Part shown: positions 47,592 through 57,531 of the stretch, piece after piece | Position numbering within the stretch: position 1 is the stretch's first letter | Layout: each line of letters begins with the position of its first letter | Source of the DNA: JAHEFT01 sp963700705 | Lineage (GTDB): Bacteria; Pseudomonadota; Gammaproteobacteria; Xanthomonadales; SZUA-36 | Assembly (NCBI GenBank): GCA_963700705.1 | Contig: CAVOYQ010000010.1 | Coordinates: forward strand, 124,001 to 188,000 | Length of the DNA stretch: 64,000 nucleotides | Direction of reading: 5' to 3' | Program-made: the position numbers and the translations under genes | Notes under the pieces: model-generated | Told to the model about the DNA's origin: nothing | What the model saw: only the letters and a program-made list of their open reading frames with translations | Database searches by the model: none

Positions 47592-49317
47592 CTAGTCTCC
47601 TTTCCAACCCGGGCCGCGCACAAACCTGCCGGGCGTGGCGCCGGTGTGTTCCCCATCCTTCAAAACCTGCACCCCATTGACGAACACATGGACCATGCCG
47701 GTCGCGTACTGGTGCGGGTCGACAAAGGTCGCGTGGTCCTGGATGGTGTCGGGGTCGAACACGACGACATCGGCGTAGTAGCCTTCCTTCAATTCACCGC
47801 GGCGGTCAATCCGCAAGTTTTGGGCCGGCAAAGCGGCCAGCTTGCGCACGGCCTCTTGCAGGGAAAGCACGTGTTCATCGCGCGTGTATTTGCCCAACAC
47901 GCGGGCGAAACTGCCATAGGCCCGGGGATGCGCACTGCTTTTCAGAAAAACGCCTTCCGGCGCCATCGAGGCGGCATCCGAGTTGAAGCTCACCCAGGGC
48001 AGGCCGACGGCCTTGCGGACCACGTCTTCGGACTGGCTGAAATACACGGTGTCAACACGGCTCCCGTCTTCTATGATCAGGTCCAGCGCGGTATAGCGTG
48101 GATCGGTTCCGCGCATTTCGGCGACTTCCTTCAGTGTTTTCCCGGTCAGCGGCTTGAGCTCCTCGGTCTTGAATCCCACCAGCAGGATATTGTCCGGCGT
48201 ACCCGCTCCCAGGTACATGTTCTCCCATTCATCGGAAGGTTCAGACATCTCCGCCGCGATCCTGTCGCGCAGCGCCGGGTCTTTCATCCGTTCAACCGAT
48301 GCTTCAAACCCGCCTTCCTGGACCCAGGGCGGGATGGACGCATTCAGCCCGGTGGCGCCCGCCGGGTAGGTGTATACATCGGCGGTGATCTCCAGGCCCT
48401 CTTCCCGCGCCGCCTCGACCCTGTTTACCGCCTCGTCAAACAAGGGCCAATTGGCCTGGCCGGAAGCCTTGAAATGGTAAATCTCGGCCCGGATGCCGGC
48501 GTCGCGGGCAATCGTGATCAACTCGTCAACCGCTTCCAGCAGGCCGGCGCCCTCGTCCCGCATGTGGGATATGTACATGCCGTTGTATTCAGCCGCCACT
48601 TTCGACAGTTCGATCAACTCATCGGTCTTGGCAAAACTGCCCGGCGGGTAAATCAGCGAGGACGCCACGCCCAGGGCGCCTTCTTCCATGGCCTGGCGCA
48701 CCAGGGCGCGCATCTGGTCCAGTTCTTCCGGCGTGGGATCCCGGTCTTCATAGGCCATCACGTAGGTGCGCGGCGTGGCGGCGCCGATGAACGAGGCCAC
48801 GTTGGGCGCGACGCCGCGCTGTTCGAGGTACTCGAGGTATTCGGCCAGCGTGGTCCATTCGATGTCGTACTTGATGTCGCCCTGCAGGCGCAGCATTTCG
48901 TCCTTCATGGCGTCGTTCAGCGGACCCATGGAGTCCCCTTCGCCCATGATTTCCAGCGTGACGCCCTGGCGGATGTCGCTTTGCGACCGGCCGTCTTCGA
49001 TCAGTGATTCGTTCGACCAGCACATCATGTTGACGAAGCCGGGAGCAACCGCAAACCCGTGAACGTCGAGATCTACCATCCCGGTGGCATCGCCCAGGTC
49101 ACCGATCGCTGCGATCAGGTCGCCTTTGAACGCGACATCACCAACATACGGAGGGTCGCCACTGCCGTCGTAGATCGTGCCACCGCGCAGACACGACGTC
49201 ATAAGGCGCAGGTGCAACAGCAACCGGCGTTTCCTGGTCCGGCGCATTGCAGGCCGCCAATAACCCACACCCTGCAACCACCAACACCAGTTGGACAAAT
49301 TTCCTGATTGACTTCAT
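47592..49317 (-). CDS. D-aminoacylase-like amidohydrolase lipoprotein, one frameshift
   Basis: The start is ATG 49317 with a lipobox (VAGCGLLAACN). One extra base near 49191 moves the frame; removing it joins APYDVV to LRGGTIYDGSGDPP. The rest is one clean frame to 47592, about 575 codons. It matches the N-acyl-D-amino-acid deacylase group of the amidohydrolase superfamily (GRSQSDIRQGVTLEIMGEGD, YISHMRDEGAGLLEAV, IYHFKASG). The usual HxH metal motif after PGF is replaced by MMCWSNESL, so metal binding differs from standard members. It should be a periplasmic lipoprotein acting on N-acyl amino acids or related amides; substrate unknown. Confidence 0.83.
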
Positions 49318-49369
49318 CGATTATTCCTTGGGCAAAGCAGCACACTGCATGATCATATCATCCGGGAAA

Positions 49370-50227
49370 TCAGTCCGGACAGGCGTTCAGCCGGTAACGG
49401 TCAAGGCTGTGATCCCTGACCAGGATGACCCTGACCCCCCTGATCCGCAACAGCCTTTCCAGCTCGTTCCTGTCGTCCTCGATATGGTAGATAAACAGCG
49501 GGATGTCACCCAGCAATGCCTGTGTGCGTGGGCCGTACTTCGGATTATCCATGGGCCCGTAGTTCATCGCCATCACGGTGAAGTCACCGAAGTAAAAGAC
49601 CATCTTGTACAACGCGATGATGGCCGGCGTGAACAGGTTGCGGTCCGAGCGGGGATGGATGTCGTATATCGTGTTGAAACCGGCATCGCGGTAAGCCGCG
49701 AGACTGAATGGAGCTTCTCCTTCGACATAAATCCATTTCTTGATGTCGAACCGGTTTGCCAGCCTTTCCATCTCGGCAACCGAGTCATCCAGTTCGCGGT
49801 CGCTGAGCTTGCGTATTTTTTTGAAATCGATCCAGAAATAATTTTCACCCGCGGTATTCTCGAACAACTCTTCGAGCGTCAGTAACTTGCCATTCTTCAG
49901 GTTGTAGGGAAGATCATGGGAAACGATAAACTGTCCCATGTCCGTGTCGAAAAGCACGTCAACTTCGGTGCCCCGGGCGCCGCTGTCAAAAGCGAGCCGG
50001 ATGCTTTCGATCGAGTTCTGCGTGCCGTCGGGCGAAATTCGCGGACCTTCCAGCACCAGGCCCCGGGTAGCCCATATTTTGTAGCAGTCATCGTAAACGC
50101 CTGCCCAGGAACGCGCCGCAAGTTGTTTGTCGACATGATTCGAAGTGACGACGAAGGCCGCCACGCCGAGGAAAAAAACCATAAAGCTGAGCAGCCATGC
50201 CTTTGACCGCTTTTTACGCCTCATCAT
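49370..50227 (-). CDS. membrane-anchored glycerophosphodiester phosphodiesterase-like protein
   Basis: 285 residues from ATG 50227. An N-terminal anchor (AWLLSFMVFFLGVAAFVVTS) precedes a GDPD-like TIM barrel: RGTEVDVLFDTDMGQFIVSH (the metal-binding E-x-D and catalytic HD region), then WIDFKKI. The first catalytic histidine, normally in a HRG motif, reads ATRGLVLEG, so it is threonine. Activity may therefore be lost or changed. The start overlaps the end of the MscS gene by 14 bases, so the two are co-translated. It may act on phospholipid head groups in the periplasm. Confidence 0.72.
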   Translation of the reverse strand: MMRRKKRSKAWLLSFMVFFLGVAAFVVTSNHVDKQLAARSWAGVYDDCYKIWATRGLVLEGPRISPDGTQNSIESIRLAFDSGARGTEVDVLFDTDMGQFIVSHDLPYNLKNGKLLTLEELFENTAGENYFWIDFKKIRKLSDRELDDSVAEMERLANRFDIKKWIYVEGEAPFSLAAYRDAGFNTIYDIHPRSDRNLFTPAIIALYKMVFYFGDFTVMAMNYGPMDNPKYGPRTQALLGDIPLFIYHIEDDRNELERLLRIRGVRVILVRDHSLDRYRLNACPD

Positions 50228-52424
50228 TGCCCGCCGGGCTTGATGCCGCCATTTCAACCCGAAGCTTTTCAAAACCGCTGCGCAGGCGCAATTCCCGTTG
50301 CGGGAAGGGGATTTCGATCCCCCGCTCCTTCAGTTTCGTATCCAGAGCCCAGAAAACCTCTGCACGTGTCCGCCCCGGCCGCCGCACACTGGCCTTGGAA
50401 ACCCAGACCAGCAGTTCGAAATCCAGGCTGCTGTCGCCGAATCCGACCAGCCGTAACTGTGGCTCGCGTCCCGGGGTGTGCAGTAAAACGTTCTCGACTT
50501 CGGCCGCAGCTTCGAACGCCGCTTCTTTGACCACATCCTTGTCCGAGCCGTAGGCGACACCGAAACTGATGCGCAACCGCCCCACGGACTCCCTCAGCGT
50601 CCAGTTGGTGAGCCGGGTGCTGACAAATTCCGAGTTCGGGACGACCACGTCTACGCTGTCATTGGTGGTGATCACGGTTGCGCGGGTGTTGATTTCCTTG
50701 ACCGTTCCTCTCAACCCGCTGTCCAGTTCGATGAAATCTCCGACCCTCAGGGGACCCTCGAACAACAGGATCAGTCCGGAGACGAAATTGTTCACGATCG
50801 ACTGCAGGCCAAAACCGATACCGACCGAAAGGGCGCCGGCAATCAGTGCAAAATTGGAAAAATCCAGGCCGATGGTGCCCAGGGCGGCGAAGACCGCCGT
50901 GATGATGATGATGTAATGCAGAACCCGCCCCAGAGTGTACACGGCGGAACTCTTTGCATAGTTGCGCCGGTTTTTAAGCCGCTCCAGCAAGTACCTTATG
51001 ACCCATGAAAGCAGGTAACCGAACAACATGATCAGCAACATCGTGACGATGCTGCCGGGGGTCACGGGAGCATCCCCGATGTGGAACAGGTCGTAATTCA
51101 GCACGCCTTGCATGCTCTTCCAGACACTTCCTGTAAGCAGTGTCATGCGGGTCCCCAGGCTGCTGAAAACACCTTCTGAATGCACCAGGTCGGTTGCGAG
51201 AATCTGCTGCACGAGTTCGAGATCGTCACTATCGCTCTCAATTTCCTTGATGATCGCCAGCGTCTCCTGCGCCGCGGTGTGAGCCAGTTCAACGTTTTTC
51301 CTGGCGTTCAGATCGGCTTCGGACTGTGGGCTGATCAGCGTGGTCTGGCTTGCAGCGGTCCAGATCTGAACTTGCTGCCTGGTGGTTTCCAGAAGCTTTC
51401 TGGACTCATTGAGCGAAGCACCGATATCAAACCCGGGATCCAGCGTTCCGGAGTGAAACCGGTACCAGTTAGCCCGGGCCGTGCCCAGGCTGGTGCTGAT
51501 CTGCAGCAACGACCGGCTGGCCGACTCCCTGATCAACTGCTGTTTGCGCAACAGTTCGAGGCTGGGTTTCGGGTTTTCAGCAGACAGCACTTCCAGCAAT
51601 TGATGCTGCAGCGAGGACAACCTGGATTCCGAGGAATCGGCTTCGGCGCGGGAGGCGGCAACCTCGCTTTCTATGGCCTGCCAGTCGGTCTCCCCGCTGC
51701 TCAGCCTGGCACGCGCAAATTCCAACTGGTCCTTGAGCAACTGATCCTGTTTTTGAAGTTCTTTGAGGCTGTTCTCATGGTACTTCAGGCCCTGGTCGTT
51801 GAGCGCATAGTCCACGCGGGCGGAAACACGCTGCAATCCCAGCAGGATGCGCGCCGGCGAGTTGGCGTCGGCGGCATTGTATTGACTGAGCAGGTTGTCG
51901 CGCCGCTGCCCCAGTAAAGTAGACTGGCTTTTCAACTCTTCTATCCGGAGCGTGGGTACTTCCTGCTGAGCCTCGATATCCCGCCACTGTTCCCGCAAGT
52001 CGAGCAGTTCATCCAGCGTGTAGACGTCCTTGGTCTGGATCGGCGCAAAGGGAAACGATTCCTGGCCACGAAGCGCCAGCACCAGCAAACCCACTTGTTC
52101 GTTGATCCTTTTCAGCAGGTTTTGTGCTTCGACCAGGTCTGCCCCGTCGAGACCCTGGAATTTCTGCTGCGTGGCCTCTTCGAACAGCTGCATTCTTTTC
52201 TGGAATTCGTCCGGGGAGCGCGGGTCAAGACTCGACCACCAGGTCAGCGGCAATCCGGTGATCTCCGGTGGCTGCCAGGGTTGGGCCGCGGGAGTTTCCT
52301 TGGTTTGCACACTCGGCAGCACCTGTGCCGGAACCGGCAAGGCCAGCAGGCACAGTAAAAACACCGCGCAAAAATGAACAATGGGAAAACGGGCTGAATG
52401 TGAGAAAATCATGGCTGTAGCCAT
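50214..52424 (-). CDS. large MscS-family mechanosensitive channel
   Basis: 736 residues. A signal peptide (IVHFCAVFLLCLLALPVPAQ) is followed by about 370 residues of coiled-coil periplasmic domain rich in Leu, Gln and Glu. Membrane segments lie near residues 440-545 (SIVTMLLIMLFGYLLSWVIR, VLHYIIIITAVFAALGTIGL). The MscS pore helix and beta domain read AGALSVGIGFGLQSIVNNFV, EGPLRVGDFIEL and TVITTNDSVDVVVPNSEFVS; the soluble C-terminal domain ends at EMAASSPAGNDEA. This resembles MscK/MscM-like channels. It should protect against hypo-osmotic stress. It is followed, with a 14-base overlap, by the GDPD-like gene and is divergent from the second SulP gene. Confidence 0.9.
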   Translation of the reverse strand: MATAMIFSHSARFPIVHFCAVFLLCLLALPVPAQVLPSVQTKETPAAQPWQPPEITGLPLTWWSSLDPRSPDEFQKRMQLFEEATQQKFQGLDGADLVEAQNLLKRINEQVGLLVLALRGQESFPFAPIQTKDVYTLDELLDLREQWRDIEAQQEVPTLRIEELKSQSTLLGQRRDNLLSQYNAADANSPARILLGLQRVSARVDYALNDQGLKYHENSLKELQKQDQLLKDQLEFARARLSSGETDWQAIESEVAASRAEADSSESRLSSLQHQLLEVLSAENPKPSLELLRKQQLIRESASRSLLQISTSLGTARANWYRFHSGTLDPGFDIGASLNESRKLLETTRQQVQIWTAASQTTLISPQSEADLNARKNVELAHTAAQETLAIIKEIESDSDDLELVQQILATDLVHSEGVFSSLGTRMTLLTGSVWKSMQGVLNYDLFHIGDAPVTPGSIVTMLLIMLFGYLLSWVIRYLLERLKNRRNYAKSSAVYTLGRVLHYIIIITAVFAALGTIGLDFSNFALIAGALSVGIGFGLQSIVNNFVSGLILLFEGPLRVGDFIELDSGLRGTVKEINTRATVITTNDSVDVVVPNSEFVSTRLTNWTLRESVGRLRISFGVAYGSDKDVVKEAAFEAAAEVENVLLHTPGREPQLRLVGFGDSSLDFELLVWVSKASVRRPGRTRAEVFWALDTKLKERGIEIPFPQRELRLRSGFEKLRVEMAASSPAGNDEA

Positions 52425-52489
52425 TTTATGCTGATTCAGGGACGATTGAACATAGAATCGTCGTCAATCCAGCTTGGGGGCAAAGGTAC

Positions 52490-54142
52490 ATGCTAAAAAA
52501 CCTGGCGGTTTTTCGCCCAAACGCAATCAGTCTCAAGAATTTCCGCGGTGACCTGGCCGGCGGTTTGACCGCAGCGGTGATCGCCCTGCCGCTGGCCCTG
52601 GCATTCGGCATGGCATCCGGCGCCGGTCCCGATTGCCGGATTGTACGGCGCGATTTGCGTCGGCCTGCTGGCCGCCTTGTTCGGCGGCACCCCGGCACAG
52701 ATATCCGGGCCGACGGGCCCGATGACGATTGTCTCGGCCTCGGTTTTTACCCAGTTTGGCGATCGCCCTGCGCTGGCCTTCACGGTCGTTATGCTCACCG
52801 GCGGCTTCCAGATCCTGTTCGGGTACCTGAAACTCGGCCGCTACGTGAACCTGATGCCCTACCCGGTGATCTCGGGTTTTCTGACCGGCGTCGGTTGCAT
52901 CCTGATCATCATGCAGTTTGATTTACTGCTGGGTTTTCCGGGTCAGCAAACCGTAACCAATGCGCTGACGGTTTTGCCTTCGGACCTTGCCGACCCCAAT
53001 CTGCAGGCGCTGTTTATCGGGTTGTTGGCATTCGCCATGGTGACGCTGGTACCCAGGAGCATTCACCGTATCGTGCCGACGCCCCTGCTGGCCCTGGTCG
53101 TGTGCACGCTGCTGGCCCTGTTGCTGTCCGGGGCGCCGGTCCTGGGCAGCATCCCCAGCGGTTTACCCCAGTGGCAATTGCCGGTGATTGACTTTGCCGT
53201 GCTCAATGAAATGCTGATCTTCTCGGCCGTCCTGGCAGCGCTCGGTTCCATCGACAGCCTGCTGACGTCATTGGTGGCGGACAACACGACGCGCGTGTTC
53301 CACGATTCCGACAAGGAGTTGGTCGGACAGGGCCTGGGCAACCTGCTGGCCGGGTTCGCCGGCGGTATTCCCGGCGCCGGCGCCACCATTCGCACATTGG
53401 CCAACGTGCAGGCCGGGGGCCGCACACCGCTGTCCGGAGTGATCCACGCCGCTGGTCCTGCTCGCGGTCGTGCTGGGCATGAGTCCGCTGGTCGCCCACA
53501 TTCCCACCGCGGCGCTGGCGGGTATCCTGATCAAGGTCGGCGTCGATGTGATTGACTGGCGCTACATCAAGCGCATGCACCGGGCGCCGAGGATCGACCT
53601 GGTCCTGATGCTGGTGGTCCTGCTGCTGACCATATTCGTAAACGTCATCACGGCGGTAGGCGTCGGCGTCGTTCTGGCCAGCCTGGTGTTTGTCAAGGAA
53701 ATGGCCGAAGTCCAGGTCAACGCGATCCGCACCATCAGCGATCCGGACCATGAACGCCTGTTCGATGAAGCCACGGCGAATCTCTACCGGCAGCACCGCG
53801 AAAAGCTGATGTTCCTGCACCTGTCCGGATTGATCAGTTTCGGCGCGGCCAACAACCTGGTGCGCCGGTTTACCACGATGAGTGAATACGAAGTGCTGAT
53901 CATCGACCTGCTGGACGTTCCGCACGTCGACGGTTCGGCGGCGCTGGCGCTGGAACAGGTGATCGACATGGCTGTCGACCAGGGCAGGCACGTGATCATT
54001 GTCGGCATGACCTTTCCGGTCGCCCGGCTGCTGGGACGGCTGGGAGCTCTGAACCGGATCCGCGAGTCCGAACTGATTGGCAACGCGCGCCGAGGCTGTT
54101 CAGGCAGCCGCCAATTTCCTGGCGCAAAAGGCAGCTTCATAA
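52490..54142 (+). CDS. SulP-family anion transporter with STAS domain, frameshifted three times
   Basis: The start is MLKNLAVFRPNAISLKNFRG. The frame shifts near 52630 (a CCC run) into IAGLYGAICVGLLAALFGG, near 53447 into LVLLAVVLGMSPLVAHIPTA, and near 54090, where the end reads AEAVQAAANFLAQKAAS to a stop at 54142. Three extra bases restore one frame of 550 codons, and the total is a multiple of three. The membrane core keeps TPAQISGPTGPMTIV and GIPGAGATIRTLANVQ. The STAS domain is at the C-terminus (LMFLHLSGLISFGAANNLVR). It is a bicarbonate/sulfate-type transporter; its paralogue at 44107 carries an extra cNMP domain. Confidence 0.85.
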
Positions 54143-54233
54143 TCCACGGCAGCTGCGGATTGAAACATTGATGTGCCACCGGACACCGCGTTATCATTGT
54201 CCGGATATTATCCTCCAATTACAGGTAGCCATC

Positions 54234-54515
54234 ATGACGACGACTTTCGAAGCCGTAGCACAGATCATTTCCGAAACCAGTGACATTCCACTGGAAGAAA
54301 TTACGCCGGAGAAGAACGCTTTCACCGATCTTGGCATCGACAGCCTGGATTTCCTGGACATCGCTTTCGCCATCGACAAGCACTTCGGTATCAAGATCCC
54401 GCTGGAGCAGTGGACCGAAGAGCTGAATGAAAACAATGCCCTGGTCGATGAATACTTCGTTTTGAGCAAATTGTGCGCCCGGATCGACGAAGTCATCGCG
54501 AATAAAAACGCCTGA
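54234..54515 (+). CDS. acpXL: acyl carrier protein, AcpXL type
   Basis: 93 residues, starting MTTTFEAVAQIISETSDIPL. The phosphopantetheine serine is Ser37 in LGIDSLDFLDIAFAIDKHFG. The second half (GIKIPLEQWTEELNENN, then DEYFVLSKLCARIDEVIA) closely resembles rhizobial AcpXL as I remember it, and differs from housekeeping AcpP (which has DSLDTVELVMALEEEF-like sequence). In rhizobia AcpXL carries the 27-hydroxyoctacosanoyl chain for lipid A. The downstream gene order (fabZ, two ketosynthases, fabG, adh) matches that cluster. First gene of the run; there are about 90 bases to the SulP gene. Confidence 0.88.
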   Translation: MTTTFEAVAQIISETSDIPLEEITPEKNAFTDLGIDSLDFLDIAFAIDKHFGIKIPLEQWTEELNENNALVDEYFVLSKLCARIDEVIANKNA

Positions 54516-54529
54516 ACTGAAACCCGCTA

Positions 54530-54991
54530 ATGCTCCTTGAGTACTTCCAGATGATCGACGGCGTCGAGGAGCTTGATCCGGACGCCGGCCGCATCGTCGC
54601 GCGGGCGAACGTCCCGATGGAAAGCCCCGTATTCGAGGGGCATTTTCCCGGATCGCCGCTGGTGCCGGGCGTGTTGCTGATCGAAACCATGGCCCAGGCA
54701 TCGGGCTTCATGCTCCTTTCCCGTCTCAAATTCGAAAAGATGCCGTTCCTGGCCAACGTAGCCGACGCCAAGATGCGCACATTCGTTGAACCCGGAGCCA
54801 TTCTTCGTGTCGAAGCGGAACTGGAGCACGACGGCTCCGGTTTTGCAAAAACCCGGGCGAATATCGTGAGCGATGGCAAAAAGATCTGCGACTGCCGCCT
54901 GATGTTTCGAATCATGCCGTTCCCGAATGAAACGCTGAAAAGCAATATGCTGGACCGGTTCGGCCAGATTGGCCTGTTAAAAGCAGAGTGA
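54530..54991 (+). CDS. 3-hydroxyacyl-ACP dehydratase, FabZ-like
   Basis: 153 residues, hotdog fold. The catalytic histidine is in FEGHFPGSPLVPGVLLIET and the glutamate in LIETMAQASG. The start codon lies 15 bases after the acpXL stop. It dehydrates 3-hydroxyacyl-AcpXL during chain elongation. It is fabZXL in the rhizobial order. Confidence 0.88.
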   Translation: MLLEYFQMIDGVEELDPDAGRIVARANVPMESPVFEGHFPGSPLVPGVLLIETMAQASGFMLLSRLKFEKMPFLANVADAKMRTFVEPGAILRVEAELEHDGSGFAKTRANIVSDGKKICDCRLMFRIMPFPNETLKSNMLDRFGQIGLLKAE

Positions 54992-54995
54992 CATT

Positions 54996-56241
54996 TTGAA
55001 AGCAGACAAATCCGAAGTTTGGGTGACCGGGATCGGCCTGGTGAGTTCCCTGGGCGAAGGTCTTGAAACCCACTGGGCGCAACTGGCCTCGGGCGGCATA
55101 CCCGCGCCTTCGGTCGACACATCCAGCCAGGCGCCGTATCCGGTGCATCCGATTGTCGAATTCGACATGGAAAAGCAGATCCCCAAGCGCAGCGACCAGC
55201 GCCAGATGGGTCTGTGGCAGCAGCTGGGCACCTACACCGCCGGCCTGGCGCTGGACGATGCCGGCATCGCCCGCAACGCGGAACTGCTGGCGGCCACCAA
55301 CATGATCGTCGCCGCCGGTGGCGGGGAACGGGACCTGGAAGTCGACACCGCCATCATGGAGTCCTTGCTGACGTCCGACAATCCGGGTCCGGAACTGAAT
55401 GCCTCGCTGATGAGCGATTTGCGCCCCACGCTGTTCCTGGCGCAGCTTTCCAACCTGATGGCCGGCAATATATCCATTGTTCACGGGGTCACCGACTCTT
55501 CGCGCACCTTCATGGGCGAGGAAATGGCCGGCGTGATGGCGGTCGAGACCGCGGTCGCGCAGATCCAGAACGGCCAGGGCGAAATTTTCCTGGTGGGCGG
55601 CGCTTACATTTCGGAACGCGCCGACATGACCCTGCTGATGGCGATGGGCAAAGCGCTGCACCAGGGAGGGCACCTTCCGGTCTGGGCGCGCGAGGAAGGT
55701 GACGGCGGCATGATCATGGGCAGCGCCAGCGCCTTCCTGATCCTCGAATCACGCGAACACGCGCAGGCGCGCGGTGTAAAGCCCTACGCACGGATCGACA
55801 AGGTCGTTTCAGACCGCTGCAACCGGCAACCGGGAGCGGCCCGCAGGGTTGCCGACGGTTTGCTGGAACGGCTTGCAGATCAACTGCCCACCGGAGCCCT
55901 GCCGGTGCTGTCCGGATGTTGCGGGATCCAACCCCAACTCACGGAAGAACGTGAATTCCTGCAAAGCCTCACAAGCCGTGGCGTCAGCCCGGCCATTCGC
56001 GGGGTCACCTCGGTTATCGGGAACGCGCTGGAAGCCCAGTTTCCGGTTAATGTCGCGCTGGCTTCCCTGGCCGTTTCGAAGGGCGGCTTTTTTGACCCGT
56101 TCGATGACTCGGGTGTCGAGCAGGAATACCCCGGGCAACCGGAACACGTCCTGATCAGCAACTGGGGTCACTGGCGCGGTGAAAGCCCTGGCGCTGGTCA
56201 GCAAGCCGGACATGGCCTTGAGAGAGGGGACCAAGCCATGA
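54996..56241 (+). CDS. beta-ketoacyl synthase-like protein without the active-site cysteine (chain-length-factor-like), one frameshift
   Basis: The start codon is TTG 54996. About 415 codons. The thiolase fold is clear (EVWVTGIGLVSSLGEGLETH; SAFLILESREHAQARGVKPY). At the nucleophile position it reads IVHGVTDSSRTFMGEE, with no cysteine. Near 56182 the AAA of GGTGAAAGCC has one base too many. Without it the gene ends ALALVSKPDMALREG with a TGA overlapping the ATG of the next ketosynthase. As written, the frame runs on into the next gene and gives a false fusion of 841 residues. It probably forms a heterodimer with the next protein, as in KS-alpha/chain-length-factor pairs. Confidence 0.82.
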
Positions 56242-57521
56242 GCCAGTCTACGCGGGATCACCTGGGCCGCCCGGTCGTCGTCGTCACCGGGATCGGTGTC
56301 GTCACCTCGCTGGGCCAGGGCAAGGAAGACAACTGGCGCAACCTGACCGCCGGCGTATCCGGTGTGCGTAAAATCGACCGCTTTCCAACGGACGGTTTGC
56401 GAACGCAGATCGCCGGACTGATCGACTGGGAAAGCGATGATCCCTATTGCTCGCCGCTGCACTCGCTTTCGCTGGCCAGGAAATCCGCTTTGGAGGCCAT
56501 CGCACAGGCAAATATCGGTTCCCGCGGGTCTTTTCCCGGCCCGATGTTTCTCGCCGTTTCCCCGGCGGAAACCAAGTGGGACCAGCGCATGGAGATGTAT
56601 CGCGCGCAAAACGGCAGTGACAGCACCGGTTATCGGCGCCTGATCAGGAACGCGGTCGCGGGTGATTATTATCACTACTACTCGCTGTTCCAGTTTGGCA
56701 GTATCGTCGAGCACCTGGCGGATGAATTTGGCCCCAGGGGCCAGCCGATCTCGCTGACCACGGCCTGCGCATCCGGCGCCACGTCCATTCAACTGGGTGT
56801 TGAAGCCATCCGTCGCGGCGACACCGACGCCGCCCTGTGCATCGGCACCGACGGTGAAATCTGCGAAGAGATGGTGGTCCGGTTCACGCTGCTGTCCGCG
56901 CTTTCAACCCAGAACGAGGACCCCCGGGGCGCTTCCAAGCCTTTTTCCAAGACCCGCGACGGTTTCGTCATGGCAGAGGGTTCCGCAACCCTGGTGCTGG
57001 AGTCCTACGATTCCGCGAAAGCGCGCGGGGCAAAGATCCTGGGCGTGGTGCGCGGCACCGGCGAACGGGCGGACACTTTCCACCGCACCCGTTCCACGCC
57101 GGACGGCTCCGCCATCATCGATACGATCACGCGCTCGCTGGCGGATGCGGGGATGCAACCGGAAGAAATCGACTACATCAATGCCCACGGAACCAGCACG
57201 CCGGAAAACGACAAGATGGAGTACCTGGCGCTTTCCGCGGCATTGGGCAGCCACCTGGCGAACACGCCCATCAGCTCCAACAAGTCGATGATCGGCCACA
57301 CGCTGAGCGCCGCCGGCACGATCGAAGCGGCCATCTCCCTGTTGACCATCCATGCGGGGGTCATACCGCCGACCATCAATTGCCGTGAGCAGGATCCGAA
57401 CATCCTGATGGACGTCGTGCCCAACGTGAAACGCGAGCAGGCGGTCAACGCTGTCATGTCCAACTCCTTCGGCTTTGGCGGCCAGAACGTTTGCCTGATT
57501 TTTTCCGCCGAGCCGGCCTGA
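56238..57521 (+). CDS. fabF: beta-ketoacyl-ACP synthase, FabF family, in the AcpXL locus
   Basis: 427 residues. The catalytic cysteine is in SLTTACASGATSIQLG, the histidines in EIDYINAHGTSTPENDK and ISSNKSMIGHTLSAAGTIEA, and the C-terminal NSFGFGGQN is intact. The ATG overlaps the stop of the preceding ketosynthase (ATGA). This is the active elongating enzyme of the pair. Its substrate is predicted to be a long acyl-AcpXL. Confidence 0.9.
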   Translation: MSQSTRDHLGRPVVVVTGIGVVTSLGQGKEDNWRNLTAGVSGVRKIDRFPTDGLRTQIAGLIDWESDDPYCSPLHSLSLARKSALEAIAQANIGSRGSFPGPMFLAVSPAETKWDQRMEMYRAQNGSDSTGYRRLIRNAVAGDYYHYYSLFQFGSIVEHLADEFGPRGQPISLTTACASGATSIQLGVEAIRRGDTDAALCIGTDGEICEEMVVRFTLLSALSTQNEDPRGASKPFSKTRDGFVMAEGSATLVLESYDSAKARGAKILGVVRGTGERADTFHRTRSTPDGSAIIDTITRSLADAGMQPEEIDYINAHGTSTPENDKMEYLALSAALGSHLANTPISSNKSMIGHTLSAAGTIEAAISLLTIHAGVIPPTINCREQDPNILMDVVPNVKREQAVNAVMSNSFGFGGQNVCLIFSAEPA

Positions 57522-57531
57522 GCACAGGTAG

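Noticed and set aside
47646..49007. A 453-codon plus-strand frame opposite the D-aminoacylase-like gene
   Set aside because: Same reason: antisense shadow of a conserved gene, with composition typical of shadows.
54996..57521. A single 841-residue fused double ketosynthase
   Set aside because: An extra A near 56182 explains the fusion; removing it gives an ATGA stop-start overlap and a sensible end for the first protein.
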